From Pholiota molesta (lineage: Eukaryota > Basidiomycota > Agaricomycetes > Agaricales > Strophariaceae): DNA of 64,000 bases. Position 1 is the first letter of the stretch. Each line of letters begins with the position of its first letter. Position numbers and translations under genes: made by a program. The notes under the pieces are model-generated. The model had not been told where the DNA came from, ran no database searches, and saw only the letters and a program-made list of their open reading frames with translations. The stretch is from positions 434,001 to 498,000 of the forward strand of contig JACGCK010000022.1 in assembly GCA_014925825.1 (NCBI GenBank), given 5' to 3'. Shown one piece after another: positions 58,690-64,000 of this stretch.

Positions 58690-60930
58690 CGCACCTCTGA
58701 CCAACCCCCTATCGCCTTCGCAGCCCATCCGCACCCGATCGCCATCGAGACGCACCTCTCGCCGTGTCGCGCCCGCTGCCGCCTCGCAAGGCGCAAACGT
58801 GCCTGGTGCGTTCCAACGGATCTGTATACAGATCTACGCCGCCATCCAGGAAGAACAGAACAGCACTGCAGGGAGGGGCTCTGAGCGAGGGCGCAGACTG
58901 GCAAGTGGCGAAAGAACGTTGGCGGCGGCGTGGCACACACTCACAACCCTTTTGTCAGCTTTACTACTTGCACACATGAGCTGAGACGCACCTCTCGCCG
59001 TGTCGAGCCCGCTGCCGCCTCGCAAGTCCCACTGCGTCCACACTACCCATGACCGACTTGTGCCGTGTTAGCGCCTGCAACCTCTGCAGATGGTGACTGT
59101 CGCCGATTCAGCATCACGGTCGCTGTGCTCCGCCCCCAGCGCCCGGAACCGGTGTCGCCATGCACGGTCACGGGGCTCGGACGGCGCAAAGGCCGCCGAC
59201 GAGGTCAGCGTGGATTCAGGCATCACCTGCCGATATCGTGTGCCCTCAGCTATCGTTTGCCCTCAGCCAACTACACCCCGGGCCGCCTAACACTGTGCCC
59301 CGGACGCGTCGTCGCGGATGGTCAGGCGTCGGATCCGAGCAGGGATGGGACTCGTGCGCGATCGAGCCGTGGCGGGTGGAAGGCGAAGACGTCGTGGGCG
59401 CGGGCGCGGTCCGGCGTGCACGGCTGTGGGTGGCGGTATGTGTGGGCGGCGAGACCGTCGTCGCGGGTAGGTGTCGCTGATCGTCCGCGGTTCGCCGCCG
59501 CCGCCGTCTTCGCCATCGCAGCCCGCCCACGCCTAATCCTACACAGCGCAGCGAGCGATCTGCACTCCTCTCGTGCGCGATGTGTGTCCAGTATGTACGT
59601 CCCAACGGATCCGTACCGCCGAGCGCCGCTGACCCGATTCTCCCTTTGTCCCTCCCGCAGCGCACGCCGCCGGCCAGGACGCACGACGCAGTGGGCAGGG
59701 CGCAACTACGGGTGCTCGTCGGCGCGGGCGGTAAGAGGCCGACATCGCGTTCGAGCCGCCGTGCACACGCTGACCATCCCGTCGTTAGCTTGTTCCGCAC
59801 ACCGCAACAGACACGTCCACGCACTCGCGTTCGTTCCACGCCCTGCTGTCCCGCCGCCTCGTACGTCGCACTCGTCGACATTCCATCCGGCCGTCGACGG
59901 ACTGGCTCCGGGCCCAGCGCCTGCCATGGATGCCGTCGTGATGGAGGAGAGTAGTCCAGGACGAGGGCACAGGGCGGGTATGGTTTCGGCGCGCTCCGTC
60001 GTCGTCGTCGTCGGGTGTCCTGGTCTTGCGAATAGTTGCCATGCGGGACCGAGGAATTGAGGATGGTGCGTGGCGAAGCGCTGCGATGGCCGAGGTAAGA
60101 CATCGATCGGTTCAGAACGAAAGAAAACGAACGACTCACGTTGATCTCGTCTGCCCGCAGCCAACTACGCCGCCGAGTACTGGGCCTGCTGTCCGACGGA
60201 ACTCGTCGTCGTCGGCCATGGCGCTTGCAGGGCGTGATGTTCGTCGATTTTCCTTCCGAGATCATCGTCGTCGTCGTCGTGGGGCTGGAGGTTGGTGTAG
60301 GTGGAGAGGCCGTGGTGTTGGGGGCGAGATCATCGCCGTGGGGGCTGCCTGTGGTGCGTGGCTGGAGGTTGGTGGAGATAGACTGTCCTCGGTGCCTTGT
60401 ATTCGGTTTCCGAGCGAACGAGGGGTGCTGGCCGCGGCGAGATGGGGTTTCTGGGCCAGAAATGAGTGATAGCGCTCGAACTGAGTGCATACAGGCCCTA
60501 CCGTGTTCCAGGTGCCGTATTCCTTCGATGTCTCTTGTACGTAGGTGGCGATGTCTCTTGTCCGTAGGTAGGCAGCACGCCGCGCCATGGCGCCGTCGCG
60601 ATCGTCTCTGCGCCATCAGAGCACGGCTGTAGATATACTTGATGGCGACGCGTGGCGGATGAATGTAGATGTTCGGTGTTGAGGAGAGGGTGACGCCGGC
60701 TGAATTCTGACGAGACGCTGTGAGTAGAGATAACACGAAGAAAAGGCACGTACTTACAATCAGCCAAGGCTCAATGCCACGCGTCGTACATGATCTCTGG
60801 CGCTGGGGGATGTCGCGCGCGGTGCGAGATGGCCGTCTCTGTCTCTGCAAGGGTATTACCGCGGGCATGGCACGGCCTTGCGCTCTTGAAGGGCGTCGCA
60901 CACGGGCGCAGGACACCGTCGCATGGCGCT
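58690..60930. repeat. GC-rich, internally repeated segment between the paralogs
   Basis: A ~45 bp block (GAGACGCACCTCTCGCCGTG onward through GCTGCCGCCTCGCAAG) occurs at about 58748-58791 and 58984-59027. A larger, diverged arrangement (TTCGCCATCGCAGCCCGCC..., CAACGGATC...) links 58715-58830 with 59510-59610. A 16-bp palindrome, GATCTGTATACAGATC, lies at about 58819. Both strands are open for long distances (556 codons on minus, 331 on plus), with Arg/Ser/Pro-rich translations. I read this as repeat-derived GC-rich DNA, not a gene. Confidence 0.45.
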
Positions 60931-61111
60931 AGAGCTCGAGAACGCTGGATAATCTAACGCGCTGGGGACTGGCAGTGGATGCGGACGGCGACGTGCGGAA
61001 CGGAGACGGAACAAGGGAACGGGGCGGGCAAAATGGGATGGAAACGGAAACAGCTCGCGAGAGAGGGACTGAAGGGGAGACGAGTGCTGGCCACCTGATT
61101 AGATCGAAACC

Positions 61112-61436
61112 TTGGGAAAACCTAAGTATCGGAGCGTCCTCGTGGCCCTCGCGCTAAGTATCGCCGTCGGCGTCGGCCGCATGCAGCCAAACACGAACAA
61201 GCGCAAAAACCCTAATGCCCAACCCACAGTGAGTCACTGACCGTCACCTCCTTGCTCTCAACCACATCGTTATGCTTAGTATCCCTCGCAAATATCACCA
61301 CCGAAGTGTGCGTATCTCTTTAAACTAACTATCAGATCGATCATATTGACCCCCAGCCTGGATCGTAGTTTCCAAACAGGCAATAGGCTATAAATTTTTA
61401 GTAAACTAAATCCACACCCACCACACAGAACCAAGG
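61112..61436 (+). repeat. Duplicated promoter/5' region, right copy
   Basis: Near-identical partner of 51750-52076. It runs without the large insertion into the start of the complete gene and keeps an intact TATAAAT at 61389-61395. Confidence 0.8.
61389..61394 (+). promoter_or_regulatory. TATA box of the gene at 61534
   Basis: GGCTATAAATTT lies about 140 bases before the ATG. The other copy has GACTGTAAATTT at the same place. Confidence 0.5.
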
Positions 61437-61533
61437 TGACGAACATTCAAAGACCCTCAAAGACCCTCAAGCTGACGATACAAACCCACAGCCCACACCC
61501 AAAAATTTTTCCTCGCTTTCCACCTCATTCACC

Positions 61534-62739
61534 ATGCCACTCGTCCTCGAAGGAGAATACGATGCCGCCTGGAAGGCCAAACTCCGGGACAACATCATGA
61601 AAGATCTCGACGACCAGCTCCAGAACACCGCTGAAGCCTACCAGCGCAAAATTGCGGACAACGCCTCCGCCCCCATGGAAGTCCTCTACCGCTTCCAGCA
61701 CGAGTACAACCGCGACGTGCTCAACCTCCAGACGACCGCCGACGAGCACCTGAAGAACGAGCTCGCCCGCGAGGAGCTCGAGCGCAAGTGGCAATCCGAG
61801 GAGCAACAGCTGAATCAGCAGCCGTGGCTCAAAAATCCGGACCCGACGCAGGCGCTCATCGAGGAGCAGCTCGCCATCCTCAACCACATCAAAACCCGGT
61901 CGCCCGATGCCTATCGGACCGCCCGGGAGCAGTACATCCACGAATACGCCTCCACGACCTCCTCGGCCATGTCTTCCCGTGTGGCGTCCCCCGACCCGCA
62001 CCGCGGCGCGTACGCCCACGGGTACTCGTCAACGGAGGCCACCTCCATCAGCGGCGCCTCTTCGCCTGACCCGTACCAGCCGCGCACTATCGACCCGTAC
62101 TCCAATGCCTCGTCGCCGACCTCGTTCTACGCGCCGATGAACCCCTTCACCGACCCGCAGCCTCAGTTCCGCGCCACGAAACACGACCAGCAGCAGGAAG
62201 AGTTCCGCCGGCGCGCTGAAGCCATCCTGCAGCGCAAGCACAAGCTGCGACACCGCTCACCTGTTCCTGCGCCGGAGCCCATCTCGTCGTCGTCGTCTAC
62301 CACCTCCACTTCCTCAGATGACGCTCCAGCGCCCTCAGAGGCCGTCTCCAAAGCCGAGAACCCGATGTCCGAAGCGGACGTGCGTAATCTCATGACGTAC
62401 CACGACCAACAGTGGACGTGGATGCTCACGGTGCCGCACATCCACTGGGTCGACTTCCCATGGCCGCTGCTGAGCTTCTCCAGCCCGACGCGCGTGGAGG
62501 ATCTCACGCTCGAGGGCGTCGCCAAGTACATCTTCGCGCCGATGCATCTTCACCACGATCGTAATCTAGTGAAGGACCGTCTCAAGAATTTGATCCGCCG
62601 GTGGAACCCTGACAGGTTCGAGCTCAAGTACCTGGCGCGCATTCCCGATCTGGAGGAGCGCGATATGGTCAAAGATGGTGCAGCGGTTGTTGAGCGTATC
62701 TTGGGCGACCTGCTTGCGAGGTGGAACGAGCTCCAGTGA
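61534..62739 (+). CDS. Conserved basidiomycete-type protein with a C-terminal W-x-PDRF domain (401 aa)
   Basis: A single-exon gene. Residues ~1-110 are helical and charged (DAAWKAKLRDNIMKDLDDQL, ELAREELERKWQSEEQQL), likely coiled coil. Residues ~125-270 are Ser/Pro-rich and disordered, followed by a SEADVRNLMTYHDQQWTWM segment. The C-terminus (~310-400) has the order FPWPLLSFSSP, DLTLEGVAKYI, VKDRLKNLIRRWNPDRFELK and VKDGAAVVERILGDLLARW. This resembles the WHPDRF-type C-terminal segment found in many uncharacterised fungal proteins and, loosely, in NFKBIL1-like proteins; here His is Asn. No enzyme motif. Cytosolic or nuclear by lack of a signal peptide. A truncated copy lies 8.7 kb upstream. 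The T-rich DNA after the stop (62769-62795) is probably 3' UTR. Confidence 0.85.
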   Translation: MPLVLEGEYDAAWKAKLRDNIMKDLDDQLQNTAEAYQRKIADNASAPMEVLYRFQHEYNRDVLNLQTTADEHLKNELAREELERKWQSEEQQLNQQPWLKNPDPTQALIEEQLAILNHIKTRSPDAYRTAREQYIHEYASTTSSAMSSRVASPDPHRGAYAHGYSSTEATSISGASSPDPYQPRTIDPYSNASSPTSFYAPMNPFTDPQPQFRATKHDQQQEEFRRRAEAILQRKHKLRHRSPVPAPEPISSSSSTTSTSSDDAPAPSEAVSKAENPMSEADVRNLMTYHDQQWTWMLTVPHIHWVDFPWPLLSFSSPTRVEDLTLEGVAKYIFAPMHLHHDRNLVKDRLKNLIRRWNPDRFELKYLARIPDLEERDMVKDGAAVVERILGDLLARWNELQ

Positions 62740-62799
62740 GGGGTTATAAGTATCCTTCATGGGCACGCTTTTTTTTTTTCCTTTCCTTTTTTTTCTCCA

Positions 62800-64000
62800 C
62801 CGCACGGACACGACGAAACAAGTTCAACCTTGGATATAATCCATCCAGCATCACATATCTACGCATGATCTCTAACGCATGATACTGCACGGAGGCGCGA
62901 GCGCCTCTATAGAGAAGCAGTATCTGTACTTTCCTGCATATTTCCTCTGATCTCTTTTTCTTTTATTTCTGTATTTTTCTTCCCACGATTCTCTTTCTCC
63001 TTTCTCTTTCTACTCATCTATCCATCCGTCGACGCATCTGTCCCATATCCATCTGCACCATATCCATCTCTGCGCCACCGATCCAGCATTCCACTGCAAT
63101 CTTCTTTTCTTGCGTATTTATCACCTATTAAGTCCTGTACCATGCTATCCCGCTGCTGTCCTGACTCCTGCTTCCTTTTCCTCACCTACGCATTATCATG
63201 TCTCACCTGGCTCATCTTTTTTTCCTCTTATTTCTCCCGTCTTCCTTGTCTCTGATTTCTTGGTTTTACGAAATGCTTTCATTTATGATATCTTTTTCGG
63301 CCGTCGTCTTTCGATTGATACCTATCTGTACAGCCTTTTAATAGTACCCTACGTTTGGATTGCTTTTTTTACTGTTTCATTTTGTGTTTTCATCAAGGGT
63401 GGCATGGCTCGTGCCACTCATCTCCTCGTGCATGTGTATGTACGCACGTACGCACGTACTCATGAACATGAGGACGAAAAAAACCAGCGCAACGATCTAT
63501 GGTCTGGTAGTAGTAGTTAGTCGTCGTAATTAAGTACAATTCAATGATCAAATCTATGCCAATATACAGATATTCTAAGTCTGTTCATAGTGAATATTTG
63601 ATGCTGGCAATGGGAGAAGGAGTCGATGTGTACGAAATTCATTAATACATACACAGCTTGTCGTCCTCCGCCTATATTGCGCCAATATTGCGCTCTGGAC
63701 CTAGAGCCCTATATGTATTGGCCAGAGCTTGGCCCAGAATCCTGAAGGGCATCGAAACCAGCTCTGAAACTTGAAAATTGAGGATCTGTCAGTTATTTAA
63801 TTGACCTTCCTCAGCCCCATGCGCTGCACATGCGTCGCCTCAATGCTCTTTTGCGCCTGTGGCCGCACTGGTGTGGCGCCTTGCTGCCTTCTCCTCGCTT
63901 GCACCTGGCTTGCACCAGCTTGCACCCCAAAATGAAAAATCTTCTGATTCTTATCGCGGTCCGTCAGACGGCCGCCTTCATAGCTTCAGGGTCCATCTCC
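62800..64000. other. 3' flank without a supported gene
   Basis: Pyrimidine-rich DNA (62940-63250) makes a 136-codon frame that has no domain and is not supported. A GTACGCACGTACGCACGTAC microsatellite lies near 63438-63460. A GGCCAGAGCTTGGCCCAGAA block near 63719 resembles the hairpin units of the 34 kb region. Three tandem GCTTGCACC words lie at about 63897-63925. Confidence 0.4.

Noticed and set aside
59246..60916. 556-codon minus-strand open frame
   Set aside because: Arg/Ser/Pro-rich translation without any motif, the opposite strand is open too, and the DNA is internally repeated and GC-rich.
63110..63520. 136-codon frame after the last gene
   Set aside because: It arises from pyrimidine-rich 3' flank and has no domain.

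Overview
The window looks like a nuclear contig of a basidiomycete fungus, probably an Agaricomycete. Real genes are split by many 50-130 nt GT..AG introns. One gene encodes a small secreted protein of the mushroom Y3 glycan-binding type, another a Ser/Thr-rich GPI-type surface protein. There is a reverse transcriptase-RNase H ORF of the kind common in mushroom genomes, and long stretches are degraded repeats. No rRNA, tRNA or CRISPR array was recognised. All exon models below were spliced by hand; each closes without stops and gives an integral number of codons.

Layout. 1-5.4 kb: degraded dispersed repeats. 5.4-7.3 kb (-): 8-exon FAD monooxygenase (437 aa). 7.3-11.4 kb: repeats. 11.4-12.5 kb (+): secreted GPI-type protein. 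12.5-19.2 kb: repeats and an 876 bp foldback element. 19.2-20.3 kb (-): short-chain dehydrogenase/reductase (SDR, 258 aa). 20.4-26.6 kb: repeats. 26.6-30.3 kb: a second SDR (+, 260 aa) with a 607 bp MITE just behind it, the pair bracketed by ~0.85 kb direct repeats. 30.4-32.5 kb (+): RT-RNase H ORF. 32.5-35.9 kb: four clusters of a TAGCGTG repeat, tandem hairpin units and a TA-flanked MITE. 37.5-38.0 kb (+): Y3-like secreted protein. 38.3-38.7 kb (-): SDR pseudogene. 39.4-40.5 kb: two convergent unknown genes. 44.8-50.1 kb (-): two tandem 10-exon FAD monooxygenases (483 and 465 aa). 52.8-53.8 kb and 61.5-62.7 kb (+): a truncated and a complete copy of one gene, with duplicated promoter regions. 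54-61 kb: tandem exon-like repeats and a GC-rich repeat-laden segment.

How the genes relate. The main theme is local duplication. Two SDR genes and a remnant, two tandem monooxygenases with the same exon-intron plan, and two copies of a gene whose 5' coding parts differ almost only at silent sites all lie in 64 kb. Five intact redox genes sit here, but no polyketide synthase, NRPS, terpene cyclase or P450 was seen, so a metabolite cluster cannot be claimed. The most unusual architecture is the SDR gene between long direct repeats next to a MITE and a reverse transcriptase ORF, followed by the TAGCGTG clusters.
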